A DNA stretch of 64,000 bases from Streptomyces naganishii JCM 4654 (GCF_014650575.1 NZ_BMVF01000026.1:37149-101148); one strand, 5' to 3'. Numbered from the stretch's first letter, positions 16,381 to 24,850 are shown. The notes: generated by a model not told the origin, from the sequence alone. Translations and numbers: made by a program.

Positions 16381-17583
16381 TCAGAGGAAGGTGTGGCCCT
16401 CGCCCCGGTACGTCGGGACGGTGGCCGTGATCCGGTCGCCCTCGACCAGGTGCAGGGCGTCGAACCGCTCGCACAGCTCGCCGGCCTTCGCGTGCCGGAA
16501 CCACACCTTGTCGCCGATCAGCAGATCGTCGGCCGGCGAGCCGAGCAGCGGGGTCTGCACCTCGCCGGGGCCCTCCTGCGGGTCGTAGCGCAGCCCCTCG
16601 GGCAGGTACGGCACCGGAAGCCGGTCCGGGCCGGCCGCGCCGGAGGCCGGATAGCCGCCGCCGAGGACGGTCACCACGCCCACTCCCGGCCGCCGCACCA
16701 CCGGCACGGCGAACAGGGCCGCCGGACGGCCCCGGAACGACGTGTAGTTGTCGAACAGCCGGGGCACGTACAGCCCCGAGCCCGCCGCGATCTCCGTGAC
16801 GGCGTCCTCCGCGGCCGTGTGCTGGACGCTGCCCGTGCCGCCGCCGTTGACGAACTCCAGGTCCGGCGCCACCGCGCGGACCGCCCGCACCACCGCCGCG
16901 CGGCGCTCGGCCAGCTCCCGGCGCGCGGCCGCCTGCATCAGCCGGATCGCCCGCGACCGCAGCGGCCGCCCGGCCACCGCGTCGCCCACGCCCGCCACAT
17001 GACCCTCGTACGCCATGATCCCCACCAGCCGGAACCCCGGCCGCCGGGTCACCGTGCGGGCCATCTCGGCGACCTGGGCGGGGGAGTGCAGCGGGGAGCG
17101 GCGCGCCCCGACCCGCACCCGGCCGCCCAGCAGCTTCAGCGAGGTGTCCAACTCCAGGCAGACACGCACCACTTCGCGGCCGCCACCGCGCGAGGCGTCG
17201 ATCAGGTCGAGCTGCGCCGGGTCGTCGATCATGACGGTCACGGCGGCGGCGAGCTTGGGGTCGGCGGCGAGTTCGGCGAAGGCGGCGCGGTCGGCGGACG
17301 GGTAGGCGAGGAGCACGTCCTCGAACCCGGAACGGGCCAGCCACAGCGACTCGGCCATGGTGAACGACATGATCCCCGCGAAGCCGTCCCGCGCCAGGGC
17401 GCGTTCCAGCAGCGCGCGGCAGCGTACGGACTTGCTGGCGACCCGGACCGGCTTGCCGCCGGCCCTGCGGACGAGGTCGTCGGCGTTGGCGTCGAAGGCG
17501 TCCAGGTCGACGATCGCGACGGGGGCGTCGAGATGGGCGGTGGCCCGGTCGTAACGGGCCCTGTCGGCGGCGAGCGCAGTCAT
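16381..17583 (-). CDS. PLP-dependent fold-type III amino acid deaminase/aldolase (D-serine deaminase or D-threonine aldolase-like)
   Basis: 400-aa enzyme with an alanine-racemase-like barrel at the N-terminus and a D-serine-dehydratase-like C-terminal domain. Schiff-base Lys expected in VRVASKSVRC (near residue 49); FVNGGGTGSV binds the phosphate; the C-terminal WFRHAKAGELCERFD supplies the His/Cys pair that binds a metal in this family. Substrate (D-serine, D-threonine or beta-hydroxy amino acid) cannot be fixed. Start ATG at 17583 has no good ribosome site. It is convergent with the SDR gene (6-bp gap), and so is not part of that operon. Confidence 0.8.
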   Translation of the reverse strand: MTALAADRARYDRATAHLDAPVAIVDLDAFDANADDLVRRAGGKPVRVASKSVRCRALLERALARDGFAGIMSFTMAESLWLARSGFEDVLLAYPSADRAAFAELAADPKLAAAVTVMIDDPAQLDLIDASRGGGREVVRVCLELDTSLKLLGGRVRVGARRSPLHSPAQVAEMARTVTRRPGFRLVGIMAYEGHVAGVGDAVAGRPLRSRAIRLMQAAARRELAERRAAVVRAVRAVAPDLEFVNGGGTGSVQHTAAEDAVTEIAAGSGLYVPRLFDNYTSFRGRPAALFAVPVVRRPGVGVVTVLGGGYPASGAAGPDRLPVPYLPEGLRYDPQEGPGEVQTPLLGSPADDLLIGDKVWFRHAKAGELCERFDALHLVEGDRITATVPTYRGEGHTFL

Positions 17584-17683
17584 GGACGAAGCCTGCCAGA
17601 CGCGATTACCGCAGGGTAGGGGGACGTTCCGGGCAGATGCCCCGCCCTCGCGGACCAGTTCCCTCCACAGCCCGGGCAACCCG

Positions 17684-17708
17684 TAGAGTGACGCGCGCGG
17701 ACCGCGCG
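17684..17708 (+). promoter_or_regulatory. -10 element followed by a start-site palindrome
   Basis: TAGAGT (17684-17689) is a -10-like hexamer about 175 bp before the disordered membrane protein gene. Immediately after it is CGCGCGG-a-CCGCGCG (17694-17708), a perfect 7-1-7 palindrome at the expected transcription start, which would be either an operator or a 5' hairpin. The remaining intergenic DNA (17584-17863) shows nothing else clear. Confidence 0.35.
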
Positions 17709-17863
17709 ACGAACGGCGGAACGATCCCTGCCACGTCGTTGAGCCGGGATGGCAGTTCGCTCGTACGGGTATGCGTGCCCGGTGACGAGCAGTCCGCGCC
17801 GGGCGGGGCAACGAGGACGGCCGCCCAGGGGAAACGGCCCGGGCACGAGGAAACGGGGGGTGC

Positions 17864-19648
17864 ATGAGCACGGAAGCGCGCCACGCCCCCGTCCCGCCCC
17901 GGCCCCCGCACCCCCCACACCCCCCGCACAGCACCCACCCGTCCCCGGCCGGGCCCGGGGTGCCTGCGCCCGAGGCCGCGAACGGTTCCGGCGGTGCAGG
18001 CGGTTCCGGCGGTGCCGGTAAGGACGGCGGGGCCGGGGCCGCGAGCGGCTCCGGTGAGCGCTCGGGCGGGGCGGTGCCCGTCGCCTCCGCCCCGCTGCGC
18101 GGGCCGGGCCGCCACGACTTCCGCCGCACGGGCCTGGCGGGCTCCGCCTCCGCGGCGCGCGGCACCACCGCCCCGTCGACCGCCCCACCGCCCCCGGCCT
18201 CGGCCCGCTTCCCGGACAGCCCCCCGCCCCGCGGCACCACCGACCCTCACACCCCGCGCCCGGGGCGGGACGCCACCCCGGCCGCCGGCCGGAACACCGC
18301 CCGGGGCACGGGCGGGGACACCGGCTCGCGCCCTGGCCGCGACGCCGAACGGACCCCGGACCGGAACACCGGCCAGGACGCCGGTCGCGGCGCGGACGAG
18401 TCCGCCCCCCACGCCGGCACCGTGCCGCCGCCCCCGGCACCGGGGCGCCCGGCACCGCCGTCCCACCGCCCGGCCCAGCCGGCCGAGGCGCCGTCGGCCG
18501 GTGGTCCGTCCGCCCCGTCCGGGCCGCCGCCGGGCCGGCTTCCCGGCCCTCCCGCCGGGGCGCCGTGGGCGAGCCGCACCACCGGCCCGCTCGGCACCCC
18601 GCAGGCCGGCCGCGCCGACGCCGGCGCCAGCGCCGACGCCGGATCGCCGGGGCGTCCCGGTGGCGCGCGCGCCGAGGCGGCCGGGGAGAGCACCACTCGG
18701 CTGCGGGTCCTCCCCGGGCGGGGTCTGCCCCCGCGGCCGGCGGGCGCCCCGCCGGGGGGATCCGTGTCGCCGGATCCGGCGTTGTCCTGGAGCGGGCCCG
18801 TGGGGGCGTCCGGCGGCGGGACCCGGCCCGTCGTGGCGCTCGGCGAACCCGAGGGGTACGACGAGCACGGCCGGGCCCGGCCCCTGGGCGAGCGGGTACG
18901 CAGCCGCACCGCCGCCGCCGCGGCCTGCGTAGTGCTCGGCGTGGGCCTCATCGGCGGTGCCGTGACCGGCAGTTGGCTCACCGGCGACGACGGCGGCACC
19001 GGCGCACCCCGCGGCTTCGCGGCCGCGAGCACCCTCTGGCACAGCGTCCCCGTCGACCGGCTCTTCCCGCCCACCGTCCAGGGCACCGGCGCCGGCCCCG
19101 GCGGAGCCGACCGCACCTGGACGCGCATCGCCGTCGCCCCCGACAGCGGCTGCGCGGGCGCCTTCGACCCGCTGCTGCGCAAGGCGCTCGCCCCCGTCGG
19201 CTGCGACCGCCTGCTGCGCGCCACCTACACGGACGCCACCCAGAGCTACGTCACCACCGTCGGCCTGCTGTTCGCCAAGGCCGACGCGCCCGCCATGAGC
19301 GCCCTCGCCACCCGCTTCAGGACCGAGGGCCTGGACCGCCGCACCGACCTCATGCCCCGCCCCTACGCGGCCAAGGGCACCGTCGCCGCCGCCTTCGGCG
19401 ACCGCGGGCGCGCCTCGTGGACCATCCACGTGCTGACCGAGGCACCGGTGATCGTCTACGCCGTCTCCGGCTGGGCCGACGGCCGCACCGTGGACACCCC
19501 GCAGCCCGCCTCCGACGCGCTGCGCGCCGGTGCCGACACCGCCGTCGCCCAGGCGGGTCTGGGCAACGAGGCCCAGGGCCTGGCCGACCGCATCGAACGC
19601 GGCCTGCGCAGGGACAACGCCGGCACGGCCACGGAGAAGCCCTCGTGA
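17864..19648 (+). CDS. Membrane-anchored protein with long disordered Pro/Gly-rich cytoplasmic region
   Basis: 594 aa. Residues 1 to about 340 are low complexity, rich in Pro, Gly, Ala, Arg and Ser, with no recognisable domain. A single transmembrane helix (AAAAACVVLGVGLIGGAVTGSWL near residue 350, quoted length under review; core VVLGVGLIGGAVTG) is followed by about 220 folded extracellular residues containing a Cys pair (DSGCAGAFDPLL and PVGCDRLL) likely to form a disulfide. I do not recognise the extracellular domain. It overlaps the mycosin-like protease gene by 4 bp (GTGA), so the two are translated together and probably interact. Confidence 0.75.
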   Translation: MSTEARHAPVPPRPPHPPHPPHSTHPSPAGPGVPAPEAANGSGGAGGSGGAGKDGGAGAASGSGERSGGAVPVASAPLRGPGRHDFRRTGLAGSASAARGTTAPSTAPPPPASARFPDSPPPRGTTDPHTPRPGRDATPAAGRNTARGTGGDTGSRPGRDAERTPDRNTGQDAGRGADESAPHAGTVPPPPAPGRPAPPSHRPAQPAEAPSAGGPSAPSGPPPGRLPGPPAGAPWASRTTGPLGTPQAGRADAGASADAGSPGRPGGARAEAAGESTTRLRVLPGRGLPPRPAGAPPGGSVSPDPALSWSGPVGASGGGTRPVVALGEPEGYDEHGRARPLGERVRSRTAAAAACVVLGVGLIGGAVTGSWLTGDDGGTGAPRGFAAASTLWHSVPVDRLFPPTVQGTGAGPGGADRTWTRIAVAPDSGCAGAFDPLLRKALAPVGCDRLLRATYTDATQSYVTTVGLLFAKADAPAMSALATRFRTEGLDRRTDLMPRPYAAKGTVAAAFGDRGRASWTIHVLTEAPVIVYAVSGWADGRTVDTPQPASDALRAGADTAVAQAGLGNEAQGLADRIERGLRRDNAGTATEKPS

Positions 19649-20868
19649 GAACCGTACGCAACACCACGACCGTCACCCGGCGGACCGCCGCGCTGAGCCT
19701 CCTGCTCGCCGCCTCGCTCACCCTGGTCCCCGCCACCACGGCCCACGCCGACGGCATACGCGCCCAGCAGTGGGCCCTGGACGCCCTGCACACCCAGCAG
19801 GCCTGGCGGACCACCAAGGGCAAGGGCGTCACCGTCGCCGTACTGGACACCGGCGTCGAGGCCGACCATCCCGACCTGTCCGGCAACGTCCTGCCCGCCA
19901 AGGACATGATCGGCTTCGGCGCCCGGCCCGGCGACCGGGACTGGGCCCGCCACGGCACCGCCATGGCCGGCATCATCGCCGGTCACGGCCACGGCGCCGG
20001 AGACTCCGACGGAGTCATGGGCGTCGCCCCGGAGGCGAGGATCCTGCCGGTGCGGGTGATCCTCGAGGACGGCGACCCGGCCCGCGCCCGCGCCCGCACC
20101 TCCCGCGGCAACGCCCTCGCCGACGGCATCCGCTGGGCCGCCGACCACGGCGCCGACGTCATCAACCTCTCCCTCGGCGACGACTCCGCCTCCGCGCACC
20201 CCGAACCCACCGAGGACGAGGCCGTCCAGTACGCGCTGGGCAAGGGCGTGGTCGTCGTCGCCTCGGCCGGCAACGGCGGCGAGAAGGGCGACCACATCTC
20301 CTACCCGGCCGCCTACCCGGGCGTGATCGCCGCGACCGCCGTCGACCGCTACGGCACCCGCGGCGCGTTCTCCACCCGCCGCTGGTACGCCACGATCAGC
20401 GCGCCCGGCGTCGACGTCGTCATCGCCGACCCCGACCACAAGTACTACGAGGGCTGGGGCACGAGCGCGGCCTCCGCCTTCGTCTCCGGGGCCGTCGCCC
20501 TCGTCAAGGCCGCCCACCCGGGCCTGACCCCGGCGCAGATCAAGAAGCTGCTGGAGGACACCGCCCGCAACGCCCCCCTCGACGGCCACGACGACTCCCG
20601 CGGCTTCGGCTTCGTCGACCCGGTGGCCGCCATCCGCGCGGCGGCCCGCCTCCAGCCGCGGGAGCTGCGGCCGGCGGCGTACGGCGAGAAGTACTTCGGC
20701 CCGGGCCCCGACGCCGCCGAGTCCACCGACGGCCCCGCCGGCTGGGCGGGCCCCCTCGCGGGCGGCACCGGCGGTGTGCTCCTGGTGGCCGCGGCGGTCC
20801 TGTGGCGCGGCCGCCGTGAACGGGACGACGACGACCACGCCGGCACCTTCCACCCGTGGGCCAGGTAG
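19645..20868 (+). CDS. Subtilisin-like serine protease, mycosin (MycP) type
   Basis: 407-aa exported S8A protease. A signal peptide (LSLLLAASLTLVPATTAHA) is followed by the catalytic domain: Asp68 in VLDTGVEADHPDLSG, His103 in RHGTAMAGII, Ser274 in GTSAASAFVSGAVAL, and oxyanion Asn in ASAGNGG. A C-terminal membrane helix (GGVLLVAAAVLWRGRR) anchors it with the active site outside, the mycosin architecture. Mycosins normally accompany type VII secretion genes, but no EccC, EccB or WXG100 gene is in the window. GTG at 19645 overlaps the preceding gene's stop. Confidence 0.88.
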   Translation: MRTVRNTTTVTRRTAALSLLLAASLTLVPATTAHADGIRAQQWALDALHTQQAWRTTKGKGVTVAVLDTGVEADHPDLSGNVLPAKDMIGFGARPGDRDWARHGTAMAGIIAGHGHGAGDSDGVMGVAPEARILPVRVILEDGDPARARARTSRGNALADGIRWAADHGADVINLSLGDDSASAHPEPTEDEAVQYALGKGVVVVASAGNGGEKGDHISYPAAYPGVIAATAVDRYGTRGAFSTRRWYATISAPGVDVVIADPDHKYYEGWGTSAASAFVSGAVALVKAAHPGLTPAQIKKLLEDTARNAPLDGHDDSRGFGFVDPVAAIRAAARLQPRELRPAAYGEKYFGPGPDAAESTDGPAGWAGPLAGGTGGVLLVAAAVLWRGRRERDDDDHAGTFHPWAR

Positions 20869-20879
20869 TACGGCAGCGC

Positions 20880-21641
20880 TCAGTCCGCCGTACCGAACGC
20901 CGACACCGCCGCCCGGGCCGCCGTCTCCACCAGGGTGATGCCCTCCTCCTTCGTCGTGTTGCCGTTGGACAGGACGGCCACCAGGTAGCCGGTGCCGCCG
21001 GACCTCACGCGGCCGATGCTGTTGACGTCCCACAGGCCGGTCGTGCCGCGGGGCAGCCAGCCGTTCTTCAGCGCCCACGCCGAGCCGTCGGCGGCGGCCG
21101 ACACGCCCCAGTCCTGGCCCTCGGCGATCCGGCCCATGAGGTCCTGGACCAACGTCCGTGAGGCCTTGCTCAGTTCACTCGAGCCGTCGCCGAAGACCTG
21201 GGTCAGCAGCGTGAGCTGGTCGGCCGCCGTCGTCTGCGTCAGCCCCCACAGCGTGCCCTCGCCACCGGAGGTTTCCGTCAGCCCCAGGCGCCGGTTCGCC
21301 GCGTCCAGGCCCTCGGCCCGTCCGATGGACCGCCACAGCGCGGAGGCCGAGTCGTTGTCGCTGTTCTCGATCATCGCGGTGGCGTACGCCCTCTCCTGGG
21401 TGGTCAGCCGCCGCCCCGCGTCCTGCGCCTGGAGCAGCAGCGCCGCCAGGATGTCGACCTTCACGATGCTCGCCGTGTCGAACGCGCCGGTGCCGTACAC
21501 GGCACTGCTCCCCGAGTCCAGGTCGAGCACCGCCACCGACACGGCGGCCCCCTCGGCCACCGTCACCGACCGCATCGCGTCGGCTGGCAGCGCCGTACGA
21601 CCCGCGGCCGCCTCCGTCCCCGTCTCCGTCACCGCCTCCAC
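20880..21641 (-). CDS. Class A beta-lactamase-fold serine hydrolase lacking a signal peptide
   Basis: 253 aa. The serine-hydrolase motifs are present: SxxK in TASIVKVDIL (near residue 58), SDN in MIENSDNDSAS (near 94), and a K-N-G in ALKNGWLPRG in place of KTG. The GTG at 21641 has an excellent GGGAGGGG site four bases upstream and no other start codon exists upstream in frame before the stop at about 21771, so the predicted protein has no export signal, which is odd for this family. It could be cytoplasmic, or the family assignment to cell-wall or antibiotic substrates may be wrong. Convergent with the protease gene. Confidence 0.75.
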   Translation of the reverse strand: MEAVTETGTEAAAGRTALPADAMRSVTVAEGAAVSVAVLDLDSGSSAVYGTGAFDTASIVKVDILAALLLQAQDAGRRLTTQERAYATAMIENSDNDSASALWRSIGRAEGLDAANRRLGLTETSGGEGTLWGLTQTTAADQLTLLTQVFGDGSSELSKASRTLVQDLMGRIAEGQDWGVSAAADGSAWALKNGWLPRGTTGLWDVNSIGRVRSGGTGYLVAVLSNGNTTKEEGITLVETAARAAVSAFGTAD

Positions 21642-21821
21642 CGATCCCCTCCCGCTCGCCTCCGCCGACGCCGACGACGATACGGCGGTGGCCGCTCCCG
21701 GGGGCTCCGTGCCGGCGATCCTCCAGCCGCCCGCCGCGCGCCCCGTGGGACGGCGGTGAGACGCCGGTCAGGGGACCCTGAGAAGACCGTGAGGGACCCG
21801 CCCCGGATAGGGTCGGTCACC

Positions 21822-22559
21822 GTGGCGAACATGAACATTCCCGACCCCGGCTACTCCGACGACGACGGCTCCGCCGACCCCCGGCTGAGCGCGGCGCTCG
21901 CCGCCTGGGCCGAGGACGGCAGCGCCGTGGGCCCGGTCCTGGAGGCCCTGGAGGGCGCCCGGCTGCTCGTGCCCGTCGTGGCCGTGCTCGGCGAGGTGGA
22001 GGAGGATGAGCACGGAAGGCGCCGCGAGAAGACCAGTGAGATGGCCGTGCCCACCCTGAAGGCCGGTGACCGCACCGCCCTGCCCGCCTTCACCTCCACC
22101 GACTCCCTCGCCCGCTGGGACCCGGGGGCCCGCCCCGTCGCCGTACCCCTGCACCAGGCCCTGCGGGCCGCCGCGCACGAGAAGGCGGACACCGTGGTGC
22201 TGGACATGGCCGGACCGGTTCCGTTCGAGCTGACCGGGCCCGCGCTGCTCGCCCTCGCCGAGGGCCGCACCAGCGCCGACCCGCTCGCCGACCCCGCCGT
22301 GCGCGAGGCCGTGCGCGAGGCCGTGGCCGCCGAACCGGCCGTGCTGCGCGCCCACCTCGGTCCGGGACAGGCCGACGGCACCCTCGCCCTCGTCCTGGAC
22401 CCGTCCGCCGCCGTGGCCCCGGCCGAGGCCGCCCGCGCCGTGGCCGGGCGCCTGGCGGCCAGCGACACACTGAGGGCCCGCCTGGTGCGCGGCCTCGACC
22501 TGGCACTGCTGCCGGCCGGGGCGACGCCGCCGGGCGAGCCCTTGTACGTGAAGGAGTGA
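21822..22559 (+). CDS. SseB-family protein
   Basis: 245-aa cytoplasmic protein with the SseB N-terminal domain: DPRLSAALAAWAEDGS, LEGARLLVPVVAVLG, MAVPTLKAGDRTALPAFTST, RPVAVPLHQALRAAA. A second, less conserved half follows. GTG at 21822 gives the usual start; TAGGGT at about 21807-21812 lies 9 bp upstream, so the mRNA may be leaderless. SseB-like proteins are widespread in Streptomyces next to the infC region; molecular role unknown. Confidence 0.78.
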   Translation: MANMNIPDPGYSDDDGSADPRLSAALAAWAEDGSAVGPVLEALEGARLLVPVVAVLGEVEEDEHGRRREKTSEMAVPTLKAGDRTALPAFTSTDSLARWDPGARPVAVPLHQALRAAAHEKADTVVLDMAGPVPFELTGPALLALAEGRTSADPLADPAVREAVREAVAAEPAVLRAHLGPGQADGTLALVLDPSAAVAPAEAARAVAGRLAASDTLRARLVRGLDLALLPAGATPPGEPLYVKE

Positions 22560-22601
22560 CGGGGGCGGGAGAACGGGTGACGGGGGAGGGGTCCGCGCCG
22601 G

Positions 22602-22958
22602 TCAGCCGTAGATGGGGCCGGTGTACTTCTCGCCGGGGCCCTGGCCCGGCTCGTCCGGCACCACCGACGCCTCGCGGAACGCCAGCTGCAGCGACTTCAG
22701 CCCGTCGCGCAGCGGAGCGGCGTGGAAGGAGCTGATCTCGGTCGCGCTCGCGTCCAGCAGGCCGGCGAGCGCGGTCACCAGCTTGCGGGCCTCGTCCAGG
22801 TCCTTGTACTTGTCACCCTCCTCCGTCAGGCCGAGCTTCACGGCGGCGGCGCTCATCAGGTTGACGGCGACCGTCACGATCACCTCGACGGCGGGGACCT
22901 CGGCGATGTCGCGGGCCATCGCGTCGAAGTCGGGGCTCTCAGGAGGGGTCTCACTCAT
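22602..22958 (-). CDS. DUF1844 protein
   Basis: 118 aa. Compact helical protein, MSETPPESPDFD then VPAVEVIVTVAVNLMSAAAV and a central K-x-G-L-T-E-E-G segment with DLDEARKLVTALAGLLDA, the DUF1844 signature. ATG at 22958 is preceded by TATCGT six bases upstream, which suggests a leaderless transcript. It is divergent from infC, a linkage that is conserved in actinomycetes. Function unknown. Confidence 0.85.
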   Translation of the reverse strand: MSETPPESPDFDAMARDIAEVPAVEVIVTVAVNLMSAAAVKLGLTEEGDKYKDLDEARKLVTALAGLLDASATEISSFHAAPLRDGLKSLQLAFREASVVPDEPGQGPGEKYTGPIYG

Positions 22959-22995
22959 GCCCACACGATAAGCCGTGCGCCGGTACGGCCTGCGA

Positions 22996-23025
22996 TTGGT
23001 CGTTGTCAAGCGATCCTGCTAACCT
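22996..23025 (+). promoter_or_regulatory. Promoter of the infC-rpmI-rplT operon
   Basis: TTGGTC (22996-23001), an 18-bp spacer and TAACCT (23020-23025) form a plausible vegetative promoter. Transcription would start near 23032 and produce a leader of about 290 nt before infC. Confidence 0.6.
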
Positions 23026-23125
23026 GGTGGACGACCGGTCGGACACCCCTAGGTGCTCGGCCCACAAGTGGAGGCTCCGAACTCCCACCCGACCGCCCTT
23101 TGGGACGGCGGGTCAACCCCGGTCA

Positions 23126-23239
23126 GACGGCTGTCGTCGCCCCGCGCGAGGAAGCCGTCCGAAAGTGCGCCCCGTGGCATCACGGCGGTCGCTCCGGTAG
23201 TGCGAGGAGCCCCGCCTGTGATCGTCCGGGGCATTTTTT
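23126..23239 (+). ncRNA. infC leader with hairpins and an intrinsic terminator (putative attenuator)
   Basis: Within the untranslated leader, GACGGCT/AGCCGTC (23126-23132 with 23153-23159) and CCGTG-gcat-CACGG (23172-23185) form hairpins, then GCCCCG/CGGGGC (23209-23214 with 23227-23232) is followed directly by a run of six T (23234-23239). A U-tract is very unusual in this GC-rich DNA and marks a true intrinsic terminator 85 bp before the infC start. In Firmicutes the same operon is controlled by L20-dependent attenuation; a similar mechanism is inferred here. Confidence 0.65.
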
Positions 23240-23324
23240 CTGCTTCGGCGCGGTTAGGTCTAGTCGAAAAAAGACGTACGCGGCAGTCCGCCAGGCCGCC
23301 GCGTGGTGCTACCGAGGAGGATCC

Positions 23325-23987
23325 ATCAGCGCCGAGCCCCGCATCAACGACCGGATTCGCGTTCCCGAGGTGCGACTTGTCGGTCCCAGTGGCGAGCAGG
23401 TCGGCATCGTGCCGCTCGCGAAGGCACTGGAGCTTGCGCAGGAGTACGACCTGGACCTGGTCGAGGTCGCGGCGAACGCCCGTCCGCCCGTGTGCAAGCT
23501 CATGGACTACGGGAAGTTCAAGTACGAGTCGGCCATGAAGGCCCGTGAGGCGCGCAAGAACCAGGCGCACACGGTCATCAAGGAGATGAAGCTCCGGCCG
23601 AAGATCGACCCGCACGACTACGACACCAAGAAGGGTCACGTCGTCCGGTTCCTCAAGCAGGGCGACAAGGTCAAGATCACGATCATGTTCCGTGGTCGCG
23701 AGCAGTCCCGGCCCGAGCTGGGCTACCGACTGCTGCAGCGGCTCGCGGAGGACGTCCAGGACCTCGGTTTCGTGGAGTCGAACCCGAAGCAGGACGGCCG
23801 CAACATGATCATGGTTCTCGGTCCGCACAAGAAGAAGACCGAGGCGATGGCCGAGGCCCGCCAGGCGCAGGAGGCCCGCAAGGCGTCCGCGAAGGCCCAC
23901 CCCGGTCGCTCGCAGAACCCTGCCGACGCCGACGCCGAGGTGGACGCCGAGGTAGACGCCGACACCGAGGCCCCGGCCGAGGCGTGA
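23325..23987 (+). CDS. infC: Translation initiation factor IF-3, non-canonical ATC start
   Basis: 220 aa. IF-3 N domain (INDRIRVPEVRLVGPSGEQ, GIVPLAKALELAQEYDLDLV), the linker rich in Lys, and the C domain (KIDPHDYDTKKGHVVRFLKQ, FRGREQSRPELGYRLL). A C-terminal acidic/alanine tail (DADAEVDAEVDADTEA) extends beyond the E. coli protein. The start is ATC at 23325: GAGGAGG lies four bases upstream, the encoded ISAEPRINDR is the normal IF-3 N-terminus, and no ATG, GTG or TTG is in a suitable place. Rare starts in infC permit autoregulation, because IF-3 rejects non-canonical start codons. Confidence 0.93.
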   Translation: MSAEPRINDRIRVPEVRLVGPSGEQVGIVPLAKALELAQEYDLDLVEVAANARPPVCKLMDYGKFKYESAMKAREARKNQAHTVIKEMKLRPKIDPHDYDTKKGHVVRFLKQGDKVKITIMFRGREQSRPELGYRLLQRLAEDVQDLGFVESNPKQDGRNMIMVLGPHKKKTEAMAEARQAQEARKASAKAHPGRSQNPADADAEVDAEVDADTEAPAEA

Positions 23988-24089
23988 TCCCGGGGACATC
24001 CGTCCCACCCGATACACGAGCGACGCTCCACCGTGCCCGGTTCTCGCGACCGGGCACCGGAGCGCCACCCACGAGGAGAGAACGGCGCT

Positions 24090-24284
24090 ATGCCGAAGAA
24101 CAAGTCGCACAGCGGTGCCAGCAAGCGCTTCAAGGTCACCGGCTCCGGCAAGGTGCTCCGTGAGCGCGCCGGCAAGCGCCACCTGCTCGAGCACAAGTCG
24201 TCCCGTCTGACGCGTCGCCTGACCGGCAACGCCGAGATGGCCCCGGGCGACGCCAAGAAGATCAAGAAGCTTCTCGGCAAGTGA
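24090..24284 (+). CDS. rpmI: 50S ribosomal protein L35
   Basis: 64-aa basic protein, MPKNKSHSGASKRFKVTGSG, RHLLEHKSSRLTRRL, KKIKKLLGK, at full L35 length. The ATG at 24090 follows GAGGAGAG; the open frame upstream of it is leader. Second gene of infC-rpmI-rplT, 102 bp after infC. Confidence 0.97.
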   Translation: MPKNKSHSGASKRFKVTGSGKVLRERAGKRHLLEHKSSRLTRRLTGNAEMAPGDAKKIKKLLGK

Positions 24285-24397
24285 CGCTGCGGCGCCCGGT
24301 CGGCCCCCGACCGCCGCGCGCCGTACGTCAGGACCGGGACCCAATCGTTTCCGGGCCGTGTGAGGACAACCGCGGCCCCGCTACAAGGAGTTAACAA

Positions 24398-24781
24398 GTG
24401 GCACGCGTCAAGCGGGCAGTCAACGCCCACAAGAAGCGCCGGGCGATCCTCGAGCAGGCCTCCGGCTACCGCGGTCAGCGTTCGCGCCTGTACCGCAAGG
24501 CCAAGGAGCAGGTCACCCACTCGCTGGTCTACAACTACAACGACCGCAAGAAGCGCAAGGGTGACTTCCGCCAGCTGTGGATCCAGCGCATCAACGCCGC
24601 TGCCCGCGCCAACGGCATCACCTACAACCGCTTCATCCAGGGCCTGAAGGCCGCCAACGTCGAGGTGGACCGCAAGATCCTCGCCGAGCTGGCCGTCAAC
24701 GACGCGAGCGCGTTCGCCGCGCTCGTCGAGGTCGCCCAGAAGGCTCTGCCGAGCGACGTCAACGCGCCCAAGGCCGCGTGA
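24398..24781 (+). CDS. rplT: 50S ribosomal protein L20
   Basis: 127-aa L20: MARVKRAVNAHKKRRAILEQ, GYRGQRSRLYRKAKEQVTHS, RKGDFRQLWIQRINAAAR, NRFIQGLKAANVEVDRKILA. ATG/GTG start region at 24398 (GTG) with AAGGAG upstream. L20 binds 23S rRNA early in 50S assembly and, in Bacillus, represses its own operon by binding the infC leader; the attenuator-like element in front of infC here is the natural target to test. Confidence 0.97.
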   Translation: MARVKRAVNAHKKRRAILEQASGYRGQRSRLYRKAKEQVTHSLVYNYNDRKKRKGDFRQLWIQRINAAARANGITYNRFIQGLKAANVEVDRKILAELAVNDASAFAALVEVAQKALPSDVNAPKAA

Positions 24782-24813
24782 CACCGCGCCCGGCCTGAGC
24801 CGACGTGACTGTA

Positions 24814-24850
24814 CGGACCCGTGGGTTTCTTCCTGCGGGTCCGTTGCGTT
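24814..24850 (+). terminator. Intrinsic terminator after rplT
   Basis: Perfect stem CGGACCCG/CGGGTCCG (24814-24821 with 24836-24843) with a 14-nt loop, followed by ttgcgttg. It lies 33 bp after the L20 stop and just before the methyltransferase gene. Confidence 0.8.

Noticed and set aside
20869..21821. Frameshifted or broken beta-lactamase gene
   Set aside because: The motifs are intact in one frame and a strong ribosome site exists at 21641, so an intact but unexported protein is the simpler reading; kept as a finding with the alternative stated.
22978..23010. TTGACA-type promoter on the minus strand for DUF1844
   Set aside because: The TTGACA word is about 33 bp from the usable TATCGT -10, too far for one promoter.
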